Shown: positions 26,768 through 35,922 of the stretch, one piece after another
How positions within the stretch are numbered: position 1 is the first letter of the stretch
How the letters are laid out: each line of letters begins with the position of its first letter
DNA from: Bradyrhizobium niftali
Lineage (GTDB): Bacteria; Pseudomonadota; Alphaproteobacteria; Rhizobiales; Xanthobacteraceae
DNA: 64,000 nucleotides
Direction of reading: 5' to 3'
Assembly (NCBI RefSeq): GCF_004571025.1
Contig: NZ_SPQT01000004.1
Span: forward strand, 62,001 to 126,000
The notes under the pieces: generated by a model
What the model saw: only the letters and a program-made list of their open reading frames with translations
Databases searched by the model: none
Told to the model about the DNA's origin: nothing
Made by a program: the position numbers and the translations under genes

Positions 26768-26917
26768 GAGATACCTCGCGGGTGGTCGCCTGTGGAAGTT
26801 GCCGGGCATGCCCGGTCTAAACCGATGCCATTCTTGAACGAATTCGAGGAGAAGTCACCGGCAAAATACGGGCATTGGCGCAGATATCTCGCCAAATTCG
26901 GCCGCACGTGGCCCGCC

Positions 26918-27661
26918 TCAGCCGTGTCGGCCGCCTTCCAGATAGGCGGCGCGAATCTCGGGGCGCTGCAGCAACTCGGCGCCGGTACCGGCCAGCGTGA
27001 TCAGGCCATTGACCATGACATAGCCGCGATGGGCGAGCTTGAGCGCATGGTTGGCGTTCTGCTCGACGATCAGGACGGTCAGGCCGTCCTGCCGGTTCAG
27101 GGTGCGGATCGCATCGAAAATCTGGCGCGCGATCAGCGGCGCGAGCCCGAGCGAGGGCTCGTCGAGCAGGAGCAGGCGGGGACGGCTCATCAAGGCGCGG
27201 CCGATCGCCAGCATCTGCTGCTCGCCGCCGGACAGGGTTCCGCCGCGCTGGGCGTAGCGCTCCTTCAGCCGCGGAAACAGCGAGAAGACGCGTGCCAGCG
27301 TCGCGTCGCGTTCGGAATCGGTGCATCCGGTCGCGTCGGCCCCCATCTGGAGGTTCTCCGCCACGCTCATGCGCGGGAAGATGCGCCGTCCCTCCGGCGA
27401 TTGCGCGATGCGCAAATGCGCGATCTCGTGGGTGGGCACGTCGGTGATGTCGCGGCCCTCGTACAGGATCTGGCCGGCGCGGGCCCGCGGCTTGCCGAAG
27501 ATCGTCATCATCAGCGTCGACTTGCCGGCGCCGTTGGCGCCGATCAGTGCCACGATCTCGCCGGCATTGATCTCGACGTCGACGCCCTTCAGCGCCTCGA
27601 TCTTGCCGTAGGCGGCGCGAAGGCTGCGGATCGCGAGCAGGGGAGTGGACGCCGAAGTCAC
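26918..27661 (-). CDS. livF: Branched-chain amino acid ABC transporter ATP-binding protein LivF
   Basis: A 247-residue ATPase. Walker A is ALIGANGAGKSTLMM, the signature LSGGEQQMLAIGRALM, Walker B RLLLLDEPSLGLAP, and the switch His lies near VEQNANHAL. NANHAL and the short length distinguish LivF from LivG. The start is GTG 27661, which overlaps the livG stop (GTGA) and has GGAGG upstream; longer frames run through livG. Confidence 0.95.
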   Translation of the reverse strand: MTSASTPLLAIRSLRAAYGKIEALKGVDVEINAGEIVALIGANGAGKSTLMMTIFGKPRARAGQILYEGRDITDVPTHEIAHLRIAQSPEGRRIFPRMSVAENLQMGADATGCTDSERDATLARVFSLFPRLKERYAQRGGTLSGGEQQMLAIGRALMSRPRLLLLDEPSLGLAPLIARQIFDAIRTLNRQDGLTVLIVEQNANHALKLAHRGYVMVNGLITLAGTGAELLQRPEIRAAYLEGGRHG

Positions 27662-28491
27662 GACCCGCCCTCCATCACGGCGACCGCCTCTTCCTCGTCG
27701 GCGCCGAGATAGGCGGCGATCACCTTGGGATCGTCGCGAACCTGGCGCGGCGTGCCTTGCGCGATCTTCACGCCGTGGTCCATCACCACGATGTGGTCGG
27801 AGATCTCCATCACCACCGACATATCGTGCTCGATCAGGAGGATCGAGGTGCCGAGCTCGTTGCGGATCGAGAGCAGGAGTTCGCTCAAGGCGGCGCTCTC
27901 GCGCGCGTTGAGGCCGGCGGCGGGCTCGTCCAGGCACAGAAGCGCGGGCTCGGTGCACATCGCCCGCGCGATTTCGAGCCGTCGCTGGTCGCCATAGGCG
28001 AAATTGCCGGCGGCATCGTCGGCGCGGTCGAGCAGGTTGACCCGCCTGAGCCAGTCGGTGGCCAGATCGATCGCGCGCTTCTCGGCATCGCGATAGCCGG
28101 GCGCACCGATCAGGCCGAGGAAGGTGAGGCCGGAGGCCCGCATCAAGGCGTTGTGCTGCGCCACCATCAGGTTTTCCAGCGCGGTCATGCCGGGAAACAG
28201 GCGGATGTTCTGGAAGGTGCGCGCCACCTTGGCCTGCTTCGCGATGCGGAAATCGTTCAGCCGCTCCAGCGCGATGATTTTGCCGTCGTCATGGGCGAGG
28301 CGGATGGAACCGCCGCTCGGCTTGTAGAAGCCGGTGATGCAGTTGAAAACGGTGGTCTTGCCGGCGCCGTTCGGCCCGATCAGCGCGGTGATCTTCTTGC
28401 GCTCGGCCGAGAACGACAGGTCCTGCACGGCCACGATGCCGCCGAAGCGCATGGTCAGCTGGTCGACGCTGAGAATCTTGTCGCCGCTCAT
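27658..28491 (-). CDS. livG: Branched-chain amino acid ABC transporter ATP-binding protein LivG
   Basis: A 277-residue ATPase. Walker A ALIGPNGAGKTTVFNCITGF, the LivG-type insert with VARTFQNIRLFPGMTALENL, the signature FAYGDQRRLEIARAM, Walker B ALLCLDEPAAGLN and the H-loop LLIEHDMSVVM. The ATG at 28491 overlaps the livM stop (ATGA). It pairs with LivF to power the LivHM channel. Confidence 0.95.
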   Translation of the reverse strand: MSGDKILSVDQLTMRFGGIVAVQDLSFSAERKKITALIGPNGAGKTTVFNCITGFYKPSGGSIRLAHDDGKIIALERLNDFRIAKQAKVARTFQNIRLFPGMTALENLMVAQHNALMRASGLTFLGLIGAPGYRDAEKRAIDLATDWLRRVNLLDRADDAAGNFAYGDQRRLEIARAMCTEPALLCLDEPAAGLNARESAALSELLLSIRNELGTSILLIEHDMSVVMEISDHIVVMDHGVKIAQGTPRQVRDDPKVIAAYLGADEEEAVAVMEGGS

Positions 28492-29813
28492 CCGTGCCCT
28501 TCCTTGACGAGGTCGGAGGAGATCGCCTGCGCCTTGGTCAGATACACGGTCGGCGCGCGATGGCCGATCAGGCCGCGCGGCCGCCAGATCATGATCAGTA
28601 CCATGGCCATGCCGAACACCAGCATGCGGTAGGTCTCGAGGCCGCGGAACAGCTCGAAGCCGCCGATCATGGCCAGCGCGGCAAGCGCCACGCCGAGTTG
28701 CGAGCCCATGCCGCCGAGCACGACGATGGCCAGCACCAGCGCCGATTCCTGGAAGGTGAAGGATTCCGGGCTGATGAAGCCCTGGCGGGTCGCGAAGAAC
28801 GCACCGGCAAAGCCGCCGAACATCGCGCCGGTCGCGAACGCGGTCAGCTTGGTGGTCGTGGTGTTGATGCCGAGCGCGCGGCAGGCGACCTCGTCCTCGC
28901 GCAAGGCCTCCCAGGCGCGGCCGATCGGCAGGCGGCGCAGGCGGATCGTCACCCAGTTGGTGAGCAGCGCGAGCGCCAGGATCAAATAGAACAGGAAGAC
29001 GATGCGATGGGTCGGCGAGTACTCGATGCCGAGCTTGGCGGCGAGCCCGTCGTCGCTGTTGTCGAGCGGGATGCCGAAGAAGGAGGGGCGGGGAATGCCG
29101 GGGACGCCGTTGGGGCCGCCGGTCAGGCTTTGCCAGTTGATGATGACGAGGCGGATGATCTCGCCAAAGGCGAGCGTCACGATGGCGAGATAGTCGCCGC
29201 GCAGGCGCAGCACGGGAAAGCCGAGCAGCACGCCCCAGAACGCGGCGAGGATGCCCGCGAGCGGCAGGCACACCCAGAACGACCAGCCGAAATTGGTGGC
29301 AAGCAGCGCGTAGGAATAGGCGCCGACCGCATAGAAGGCGACGTAACCGAGATCGAGCAGGCCGGCGAGGCCAACCACCACGTTCAATCCCCAGCCCAGC
29401 ATGACATAGGTGAGCACGAGGATCGCGAGGTCGAGGATGTAGCGCTGGTTATAGAAGATCACAGGCACCAGCAGCGTGAAGATCAAGAGCGCGGGCGCGA
29501 GGTAGCGGCCGACGAACGACATCCCGCTCTGTACCGCGGGCGGCACCAGCTTCTCGGCGCCGGCTGGGCCGATCCATTGCCGGAGCAGCTCGATGACGAT
29601 GGAGCCTCCGAACACGCCGGCGACGAGCGCTGCGACCTCGCCGAAACGCGTCCAATAGGTGAGCTGGCCGTCGGAGCCGGCCTCGGTTCGGACGCCGACC
29701 ATCAGTGAGAACAGCACCAGCGCGACCAGTGCGCTGAGCAGGGATTTTTTCAGGATGTAGGTCAAGCCGGCGGTGCGGCTTGCGTGCGTGGTCTTGTGCG
29801 GGATGGGTGTCAC
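28488..29813 (-). CDS. livM: Branched-chain amino acid ABC transporter permease LivM
   Basis: A 441-residue inner-membrane permease. It has an extended N-terminal part with two helices (LLSALVALVLFSLMVGV; ALVAGVFGGSIVIELL) before the LivM core (ILVLTYVMLGWGLNVVVGLA, GLLDLGYVAFYAVGAYSYAL). The ATPase-contact loop is GRAWEALREDEVACRALG. The start is GTG 29813, 11 bp after the livH stop. The long N-terminus is usual in rhizobial LivM. Confidence 0.93.
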   Translation of the reverse strand: MTPIPHKTTHASRTAGLTYILKKSLLSALVALVLFSLMVGVRTEAGSDGQLTYWTRFGEVAALVAGVFGGSIVIELLRQWIGPAGAEKLVPPAVQSGMSFVGRYLAPALLIFTLLVPVIFYNQRYILDLAILVLTYVMLGWGLNVVVGLAGLLDLGYVAFYAVGAYSYALLATNFGWSFWVCLPLAGILAAFWGVLLGFPVLRLRGDYLAIVTLAFGEIIRLVIINWQSLTGGPNGVPGIPRPSFFGIPLDNSDDGLAAKLGIEYSPTHRIVFLFYLILALALLTNWVTIRLRRLPIGRAWEALREDEVACRALGINTTTTKLTAFATGAMFGGFAGAFFATRQGFISPESFTFQESALVLAIVVLGGMGSQLGVALAALAMIGGFELFRGLETYRMLVFGMAMVLIMIWRPRGLIGHRAPTVYLTKAQAISSDLVKEGHG

Positions 29814-29824
29814 GCGGCGGTCCG

Positions 29825-30742
29825 TCAGACTTTTTCGACTTCGGGACGGCCGAGCAGGCCGGTCGGCATGAAGATCAGCACGACGATCAGGATCGAGAAT
29901 GCCGCGACGTCCTTGTATTCGACGGAGAAATAGGCCGACCAGAACGTCTCGATCAGGCCGATCGCAAGACCGCCGAGCATGGCGCCGGGCAGCGAGCCGA
30001 TGCCGCCGAGCACGGCCGCCGTGAAGGCCTTGATGCCGGCAACGAAGCCCATGAAAAAGTCGACCAGACCGTAATAGAGCAGGTACATGAAACCCGCGAC
30101 CGCGGCGAGCGCGGCGCCGATCACGAAGGTCATGGAGATGGTGCGGTCGACGTCGACGCCCAGCAGGGCCGCCATGGTCTGGTCCTGCTCGCAGGCGCGC
30201 ATGTCGCGCCCGAGCCGCGTGCGCGACACCAGCCAAGTGAAGATCGCCAGCAGCACGATGGTGGTGATGACCACCATGATCTGGATGTTGGAGAGCTGGA
30301 TGACGAAGCCGTCCGCGCTCTCATGCAGCGTGTAGCCGCCGGTGATGAAGGGCGGGATCGGCTTGACGCGGGCGCCTTGCGCCACCTGCGAATAGTTGGT
30401 CAGCACGAACGACATGCCGATCGCCGACAGCATCGGGGCGAGGCGAAAGGAATGCCGCAGCGGCCGGTAGGCGATGCGCTCGATGGTCCAGCCATAAAGC
30501 GCCGTGATCGCCATCGCGACCAGCAGCACGACGAGCAGGATCACCGGGATCGCGGTCAGGCCGAGCGAGATCAGGATCAGGAAGGTGATCAGGGCTATGA
30601 AGCCGCCGATCATGAAGACGTCGCCATGGGCGAAGTTGATCATGCCGACGATGCCGTAGACCATCGTGTAGCCGATCGCGATCAGGCCGTAGATGGAGCC
30701 GAGCACGAGGCCGTTAATGAGCTGCTGGGCGAAATAATCCAT
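29825..30742 (-). CDS. livH: Branched-chain amino acid ABC transporter permease LivH
   Basis: A 305-residue permease with eight predicted membrane helices. Family markers are QQLINGLVLGSIYGLIAIGY, VGMINFAHGDVFMIGGF and the coupling loop GRDMRACEQDQTMAALLGV. I start at ATG 30742, where the family begins (MDYFAQQLINGL). It is the first gene of the liv operon; its promoter must lie in 30743-31034. Confidence 0.94.
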   Translation of the reverse strand: MDYFAQQLINGLVLGSIYGLIAIGYTMVYGIVGMINFAHGDVFMIGGFIALITFLILISLGLTAIPVILLVVLLVAMAITALYGWTIERIAYRPLRHSFRLAPMLSAIGMSFVLTNYSQVAQGARVKPIPPFITGGYTLHESADGFVIQLSNIQIMVVITTIVLLAIFTWLVSRTRLGRDMRACEQDQTMAALLGVDVDRTISMTFVIGAALAAVAGFMYLLYYGLVDFFMGFVAGIKAFTAAVLGGIGSLPGAMLGGLAIGLIETFWSAYFSVEYKDVAAFSILIVVLIFMPTGLLGRPEVEKV

Positions 30743-30912
30743 AGGCTGCCGTTTACCAAACCTGACGCGGCTCAAAGGGAGCTCTTCGAGAGAGAGTGAT
30801 TGAGTTTCTTCTCGGGCCCCGGCAGCCCTTGAGCATTCTTCTCGTTTTGTAACAGGAGGGAACTGGCGGCCGCAACAGTGCAGGCCTAGGCATAAGGGCT
30901 TGTACAGAACTC

Positions 30913-31034
30913 ATTTGGTGACGGACGTCATCTCCCCGGTTCCGCAGCTGCGAGGAACCGGGTTCCGCACGGCAACCAAATCCAGGGACCGTTGTTACTT
31001 TCCCTCTGACGTCCAACAAGGGAGTTCCCCCTCG
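30913..31034 (+). ncRNA. Structured leader with nested and crossing stems upstream of the small Q/P/G-rich gene
   Basis: Perfect complementary segments in order: ATTTGGT (30913-30919), GGACGTCA (30923-30930), CCCGGTTCC (30935-30943), GGAACCGGG (30954-30962), ACCAAAT (30975-30981), TGACGTCC (31007-31014). The central 9-bp hairpin can sit within either the first/fifth pair or the second/sixth pair, which cross. The ribosome site AAGGGAG (31018-31024) follows at once. This resembles a regulatory 5' leader; it matches no riboswitch class I know. Confidence 0.4.
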
Positions 31035-31232
31035 ATGACGAAGCAGCAGAACCAGAATCCGGGTCAGCAGACTCAGAACCCCGGTCAGCAGCGCCCAAGT
31101 CAGCAGCCAGGTCACCAGCCAGGGCAGCAGCAGGGCGGCGGGCAGAAACCCGGACAGCAGCAGCAGAATGACCCGGTGCGCCAGGGTAATCGGCCCGGCC
31201 AGCTGGGTGGCCAGCACGGTCAGGACGACTAG
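31035..31232 (+). CDS. Gln/Pro/Gly-rich small protein, 65 residues
   Basis: ATG 31035 with AAGGGAG 10 nt upstream. The product is almost wholly low complexity, with QNPGQQ-type units (NQNPGQQTQNPGQQRPSQQ) and an end in GGQHGQDD. It is certainly disordered. A strong terminator stands 64 bp downstream, and the structured leader upstream makes a complete small transcription unit. The function is unknown; its hydrophilic composition recalls stress or desiccation proteins. Confidence 0.6.
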   Translation: MTKQQNQNPGQQTQNPGQQRPSQQPGHQPGQQQGGGQKPGQQQQNDPVRQGNRPGQLGGQHGQDD

Positions 31233-31295
31233 TTGGGAGCCCAGGAGTGAGCAGTTGTGTGAGCAGTTGCGAGTGAGCAGGAGTGAGTGAGGACG

Positions 31296-31326
31296 GGCCC
31301 CGCCGAAAGGCGGGGCCTTTTTGTTT
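31296..31326 (+). terminator. Rho-independent terminator
   Basis: GGCCCCGCC, loop GAAA, GGCGGGGCC, then TTTTTGTTT. A 9-bp GC stem with a tetraloop and T-tail, ending the transcript of the 65-residue gene. Confidence 0.9.
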
Positions 31327-31453
31327 AGGGCGCCGGCCGCCGGGCGGTTAAGGTAAACAAAGGGTTTAAATTGCCGCCACAGACTGATGCGAGTTAGCTC
31401 CCCGGCAAAGCCTTCCCATTGAAGGCTGCGTGGCAGGCGAAGCGGGAAGCGGC

Positions 31454-31978
31454 ATGTTCAGGAACTGGCGGATCGACTCGGTCAACGGCGCGCTGCTGGC
31501 GGCCTATTTCATCTCGGCCTGGACGCTGGTTGCCTTCAACATCATGGTGGCACCGGTGCACGGCCTCTACGAGCGGCCGAGCGTCGCGGTGGCGCTGTTC
31601 CTCAGCGACCATCTCCAGATGGCGGGGATGGACACGGTGCGCGCGGCCTGGCTGCTGGCACTGGGACGGCTGACCGTGGTGGCGTTCTTCGCGATCTACC
31701 TCGTGCTGCTGTGCATTCCCCGCGTCCGCAGGACTGGCGGCAGTGACGAGGCGCTCGGCATTGCGCTGGCGATAGGCAGCCTGATCTCGTTTGCGAGCAT
31801 GGTCATGGCCTCGAAGGTCGGCGAGATGGCCGCGCTCCGGCTGCACGCCACCGAGCTCTTGCTGCTGCTGGGAGCTGCGATCGTGATGGTGATCGAGCGG
31901 CCCGTGGCGGCGCCAAAGGCCGTCGAGGCCGCCGCGCCGCTAGGTCTTGAGCAGGCCGAGCTCCTGCACAATCGCTGA
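31454..31978 (+). CDS. Hypothetical four-helix membrane protein
   Basis: A 174-residue protein with four hydrophobic helices (LLAAYFISAWTLVAFNIMVA; AAWLLALGRLTVVAFFAIYL; LGIALAIGSLISFASMVMAS; LLLLLGAAIVMVI). Helices and loops alternate regularly, and a cytoplasmic tail follows. I start at ATG 31454. A longer start at GTG 31430 is possible. Its end converges on pcaC and overlaps that gene's last 39 bp. I do not recognise the family. Confidence 0.65.
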   Translation: MFRNWRIDSVNGALLAAYFISAWTLVAFNIMVAPVHGLYERPSVAVALFLSDHLQMAGMDTVRAAWLLALGRLTVVAFFAIYLVLLCIPRVRRTGGSDEALGIALAIGSLISFASMVMASKVGEMAALRLHATELLLLLGAAIVMVIERPVAAPKAVEAAAPLGLEQAELLHNR

Positions 31979-32332
31979 GGCTTCCTTGACGGCGTGGTTC
32001 GCCGCCGGCACGCCGCAATAGATCGCCTGCTGGAGCAGAATTTCCTTGATGTCGTCGGGGGTGAAGCCACCTTCGGCGAGTGCCGCACGCACATGCAGGC
32101 GGAATTCGTCCCATTGCCCGAGCGCGACCATGGTGCCGATCACAAGCACCCGCCGGGTGCGCTCGTCGAAATGCGGCCGCGTCCAGATCTCGCCCCAGGC
32201 GTAGCGGGTGATCAGGTCCTGGAAATCGGTGTTGAAGGCATTGCGACCCGCGATCGACTTGTCGACCCAGGCATTGCCCAGCACTTTGCGGCGCACATTC
32301 ATGCCGGCATCGCGGCGCTTCTGGTCGTCCAT
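31940..32332 (-). CDS. pcaC: 4-carboxymuconolactone decarboxylase
   Basis: A 130-residue enzyme of the AhpD-like fold that decarboxylates gamma-carboxymuconolactone to the enol-lactone in the protocatechuate branch of the beta-ketoadipate pathway. Family motifs: GWVDKSIAGRNAF-like start (NAWVDKSIAGRNAFNTDFQD), YAWGEIWTRPHFDERTRR and HVRAALAEGGFTPDDIKEIL. I start at ATG 32332. It is the last gene of pcaB-pcaD-pcaC, separated from pcaD by a palindromic repeat. Confidence 0.94.
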   Translation of the reverse strand: MDDQKRRDAGMNVRRKVLGNAWVDKSIAGRNAFNTDFQDLITRYAWGEIWTRPHFDERTRRVLVIGTMVALGQWDEFRLHVRAALAEGGFTPDDIKEILLQQAIYCGVPAANHAVKEASAIVQELGLLKT

Positions 32333-32347
32333 GGTATCCTCCTCTCC

Positions 32348-32424
32348 GTCGTTGCGAGCGCAGCGAAGCAATCCAGAATCTTTCCGCGGAGGCAGCTGGA
32401 TTGCTTCGCTGCGCTCGCAATGAC
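32348..32424. repeat. Palindromic repeat (GTTGCGAGCGCAGCGAAGCA family) between pcaD and pcaC
   Basis: GTCGTTGCGAGCGCAGCGAA and GCAATCCAG pair with CTGGATTGC and TTCGCTGCGCTCGCAATGAC. Arms of about 28 bp form a very stable hairpin in the pca mRNA. It fills nearly the whole gap between the two genes. Confidence 0.85.
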
Positions 32425-32435
32425 GAGCTGTGAGA

Positions 32436-33218
32436 TCAACGCTGCGTCAGGAACCCCACCACCGCATCGGTGAACGCGTGGGGCTGCTCGACATTGGAAA
32501 TATGGGCGGCGTCGATGATGGTCATGCTCGCGCCGGGAATATTTGAGCGGATCAGTTCGCCCGCGGATATCGGCGTCGCCATGTCGTGGCGGCCGGCGAT
32601 CACCAGCGTCGGGCTCTTGATCTTTGGCAGCAGCTCACGTTGGTCGAGCGTCGACAGCGCCTCGCAGCAGGCGAGATAGCCCTCGACGGGGGAGGCGAGC
32701 AGCATCGCCTTCATCCGGGCGGTGATGTCGGGCTCGCGCTCGCGGAAATCCTGGGTGAGCCAGCCCGCGATCACGGCATCGGCCACCGCCGCGATGCCGC
32801 CCTTCTTCACTGCATCGATGCGTTCCAGCCATTTGGTCGGCTCGGCGTAGTAGCAGGAGGTGTTGGCGAGGATCAGCTTGCCGAAGCGTTCCGGCGCATT
32901 CGCGCCCAGCCATTGCCCGACCATGCCGCCCATCGACAGGCCGCACCAATGCACCTTCTCGATGTTGAGATCGTCGAGGATTGCCAGCACGTCGCGGCCG
33001 AAGCGCTCCATCGTATAGGGGCCGGGAGGAACGTTCGACTTGCCGTGGCCGCGGCGGTCATAGCGGATGACGCGGAAGACCTGCGTCAGCGCCTTCATCT
33101 GCGGCTCCCACATCTGAAGCGTGCAGCCGAGCGAATTGGACAGCATCAGGGTCGGCCCGCCGTCGCGGCCCTCGACGGAGACGTTGATCAGGCAACCGTC
33201 GGCATCGATCATGGGCAT
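32436..33218 (-). CDS. pcaD: 3-oxoadipate enol-lactonase
   Basis: A 260-residue alpha/beta hydrolase that opens the enol-lactone to 3-oxoadipate. Nucleophile elbow GLSMGGMVGQWLG (Ser), oxyanion region LSNSLGCTLQMWEPQ, catalytic Asp in VIAGRHDMATP and His in DAAHISNVEQP. I start at ATG 33218. The second Met two codons later is also possible. It sits in the order pcaB-pcaD-pcaC. Confidence 0.93.
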   Translation of the reverse strand: MPMIDADGCLINVSVEGRDGGPTLMLSNSLGCTLQMWEPQMKALTQVFRVIRYDRRGHGKSNVPPGPYTMERFGRDVLAILDDLNIEKVHWCGLSMGGMVGQWLGANAPERFGKLILANTSCYYAEPTKWLERIDAVKKGGIAAVADAVIAGWLTQDFREREPDITARMKAMLLASPVEGYLACCEALSTLDQRELLPKIKSPTLVIAGRHDMATPISAGELIRSNIPGASMTIIDAAHISNVEQPHAFTDAVVGFLTQR

Positions 33219-33235
33219 GCGGCGTCTCCGTTCAG

Positions 33236-33284
33236 GAGCATGATCCGGAAACGTGTGGAGCGGTTTTCCGAACAGATCATGCTC
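33236..33284. repeat. Palindromic repeat (GAGCATGATCCGGAAA family) between pcaB and pcaD
   Basis: GAGCATGATC at the left end pairs with GATCATGCTC at the right, and CGGAAA with TTTTCCG. This 49-bp element is of a type common in Rhizobiales genomes. It fills most of the 72-bp gap between pcaB and pcaD. Confidence 0.85.
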
Positions 33285-33290
33285 AAACAA

Positions 33291-34646
33291 TTAGTCTCGG
33301 TCGAGGCTGTCGAGCAGCCGGTCGATCAGGGCTTGGGAAGCCCCTTGATAGGCCATCGGCTCGAACAATGCCGCAATTTTTTCCGGCGAAAGATGCGCGG
33401 TGACCTGCGAATCGCCTGACAGCACCTCGCGCAGATGCTTCTTCTCGGCGACCGCGCGCTTGCTCGCGGCCTCGATGAGATGATGCGCATCGCTCTTGCC
33501 GATGGTCTCGGCCAGCGCGAAGGTGACCGCCTCGGCCATGATCAGCCCGTGCGTCGCATCGAGGTTGCTGCGCATGCGTGCCGCGTCGACGTCGAGGCCC
33601 TCGGCGATATCGACGATGGCGGCGAGCGCGCCCGAGGTGACCAGCATCAGTTGCGGCAGCGTCGGCCATTCCGCGTGCCAGGGGCCGGCGCTGCGCTCGT
33701 GGTCCTGCACCTGCGCGGCAAAAATCGTCGCGGCGAGCTGCGGGGCCATGGTCGCACAGCCCAGCGCGCTTGCGGCCGCGACCGGATTGCGCTTGTGCGG
33801 CATGGTCGAGGAGCCGCCGCGGCCTTCGCCGGCCGGCTCGAACGCCTCGGCGACATCGGTCTGCATCATCAGCGAGACGTCGCGCGCGATCTTGCCGCAG
33901 CTGCCGGCGAGAATCGCAAGAGCCGATGCGGCTTCCGCGATGCGGTCGCGATGGGTGTGCCAGGGCGCTTCCGGCAGCGGCAGGTTGAGCTTCCGCGCCA
34001 GTCGCTCCGCAACGACGAGCCCCTTGTCGCCGAGGGCCGCGAGCGTGCCGGCCGCGCCGCCGAATTGCAGCGCGAGGCCCTCGCGGGAGAGCCGCCTGAG
34101 GCGGCAGCGGGCGCGGGCAAGGCTTGCCGCATATTCGGCGGCCTTGAGCCCGAACGGCATCGGCAACGCATGCTGGAGCCAGGTCCGCGCCACCATGGCG
34201 GTGTTGCGATGATTACGCGCCAGTGCGGCAAAGCCCTTGATGGCACGGCTGAGGTCGGCGTCGAGTGCATCGATGCCGGCACGCAGTGCGAGCATGGTCG
34301 CGGTGTCGATGACGTCCTGGCTGGTTGCGCCCCAATGCACGTAGCGGGCGGCCTCCGCATCGGCCTTGGCGACATTGGCGGTCAGCGCCTTGACCAGAGG
34401 AATGGCCAAATTGCCCGATCGCGTCGCGGCCTCTGCCAGGGCAGCAGGGTCGAAGGACTCCGCCTTGCATGCTGCTTCGATCGGGCCCACGGCGGCCGCG
34501 GGAATCACGCCGGTCGCGGCCTCGGCCCGGGCGAGGGCTGCCTCGAAATCGAGCATGTTCTGAAGGGTGGAGCGGTCGTCGCAGACGGCGCGCATGGCGG
34601 TGCTCGACAGCATCGGCGCGAGCAGGGGGGAGAGGGCTGTGCTCAT
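33291..34646 (-). CDS. pcaB: 3-carboxy-cis,cis-muconate cycloisomerase
   Basis: A 451-residue member of the fumarase/aspartase superfamily that lactonises carboxymuconate. The start MSTALSPLLAPMLSSTAMRA, the segment HWGATSQDVIDTATML and the signature GSSTMPHKRNPVAAASAL identify PcaB rather than PurB or ArgH. It is the first gene of the pca operon here. The ring-cleaving dioxygenase genes pcaGH are not in the window. The divergent coxG gene begins 172 bp upstream. Confidence 0.95.
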   Translation of the reverse strand: MSTALSPLLAPMLSSTAMRAVCDDRSTLQNMLDFEAALARAEAATGVIPAAAVGPIEAACKAESFDPAALAEAATRSGNLAIPLVKALTANVAKADAEAARYVHWGATSQDVIDTATMLALRAGIDALDADLSRAIKGFAALARNHRNTAMVARTWLQHALPMPFGLKAAEYAASLARARCRLRRLSREGLALQFGGAAGTLAALGDKGLVVAERLARKLNLPLPEAPWHTHRDRIAEAASALAILAGSCGKIARDVSLMMQTDVAEAFEPAGEGRGGSSTMPHKRNPVAAASALGCATMAPQLAATIFAAQVQDHERSAGPWHAEWPTLPQLMLVTSGALAAIVDIAEGLDVDAARMRSNLDATHGLIMAEAVTFALAETIGKSDAHHLIEAASKRAVAEKKHLREVLSGDSQVTAHLSPEKIAALFEPMAYQGASQALIDRLLDSLDRD

Positions 34647-34818
34647 GTTGCGCGGGACCTAACCATCATGGCTCGCCTGTGCCAATCCAAAACCGACCGC
34701 ACAAGATTTTTTGCAGTTGCGAATATGCATTGCACGTGACCGGAGGCCGCCCTTTCCTTTGCGGTCCCCGTGCGTTACTTGAACAGCATTATAGTTGCAC
34801 GATCCCGGGAGGCACCCC

Positions 34819-35265
34819 ATGGCCATGACGATGAACGGCGAAGTCCAGCTTGCGGCGCCGCGCGAGGCCGTGTGGGCCAAGCTCAACGATCCCGAGGTGC
34901 TGAAGGCCTGCATCCCCGGCTGCGAGGAGCTGGAGAAGACCGACGACGGCGGCTTTCGCGCCACGGCCAAAATGAAGGTCGGCCCGGTGTCGGCGCGCTT
35001 CAAGGGCAAGGTGACGCTCTCCGATCTCGACCCGCCGAACGGCTACAAGATCTCCGGCGAAGGCGAGGGCGGGGTGGCCGGCTTCGCCAAGGGCGGCGCC
35101 GTGGTCAAGCTCGCGGAGAAGGACGGCGGCACGCTGCTCTCCTACGACGTCGAGGCGCAGATCGGCGGCAAGTTGGCGCAGCTCGGACAGCGCCTCATCA
35201 ACGGCGCCGCCAAGAAGCTGGCCGACGAGTTTTTCGCGAACTTCGCCAAGGCGGTACAGGGCTGA
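34819..35265 (+). CDS. coxG: CoxG-type SRPBCC protein (carbon monoxide dehydrogenase subunit G family)
   Basis: A 148-residue single-domain protein with the family opening MNGEVQLAAPREAVWAKLND and motifs PEVLKACIPGCEELEK and KVGPVSARFKGKV. The family belongs to the START/SRPBCC fold; in the Oligotropha CO dehydrogenase cluster CoxG recruits the enzyme to the membrane. This copy lacks the long C-terminal membrane part. ATG 34819 has GGGAGG upstream. It is the first gene of the cox-like cluster. Confidence 0.88.
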   Translation: MAMTMNGEVQLAAPREAVWAKLNDPEVLKACIPGCEELEKTDDGGFRATAKMKVGPVSARFKGKVTLSDLDPPNGYKISGEGEGGVAGFAKGGAVVKLAEKDGGTLLSYDVEAQIGGKLAQLGQRLINGAAKKLADEFFANFAKAVQG

Positions 35266-35400
35266 AGGCTATCGCCTTTCGGCATGGCGCCTTGCGTCCG
35301 GGGTGATGTTGCCCCGGGGCATAATGGCCCATATGATGGGTTGGAATAATTATAAGAACCGCTTCGACGGGACCCGTCGGGGCGCTGATAGAGAGTGCTT

Positions 35401-35886
<486 letters not shown>

Positions 35887-35922
35887 ATCGACACGCGCAC
35901 ATCCCGCGATCAGGACATTCAG

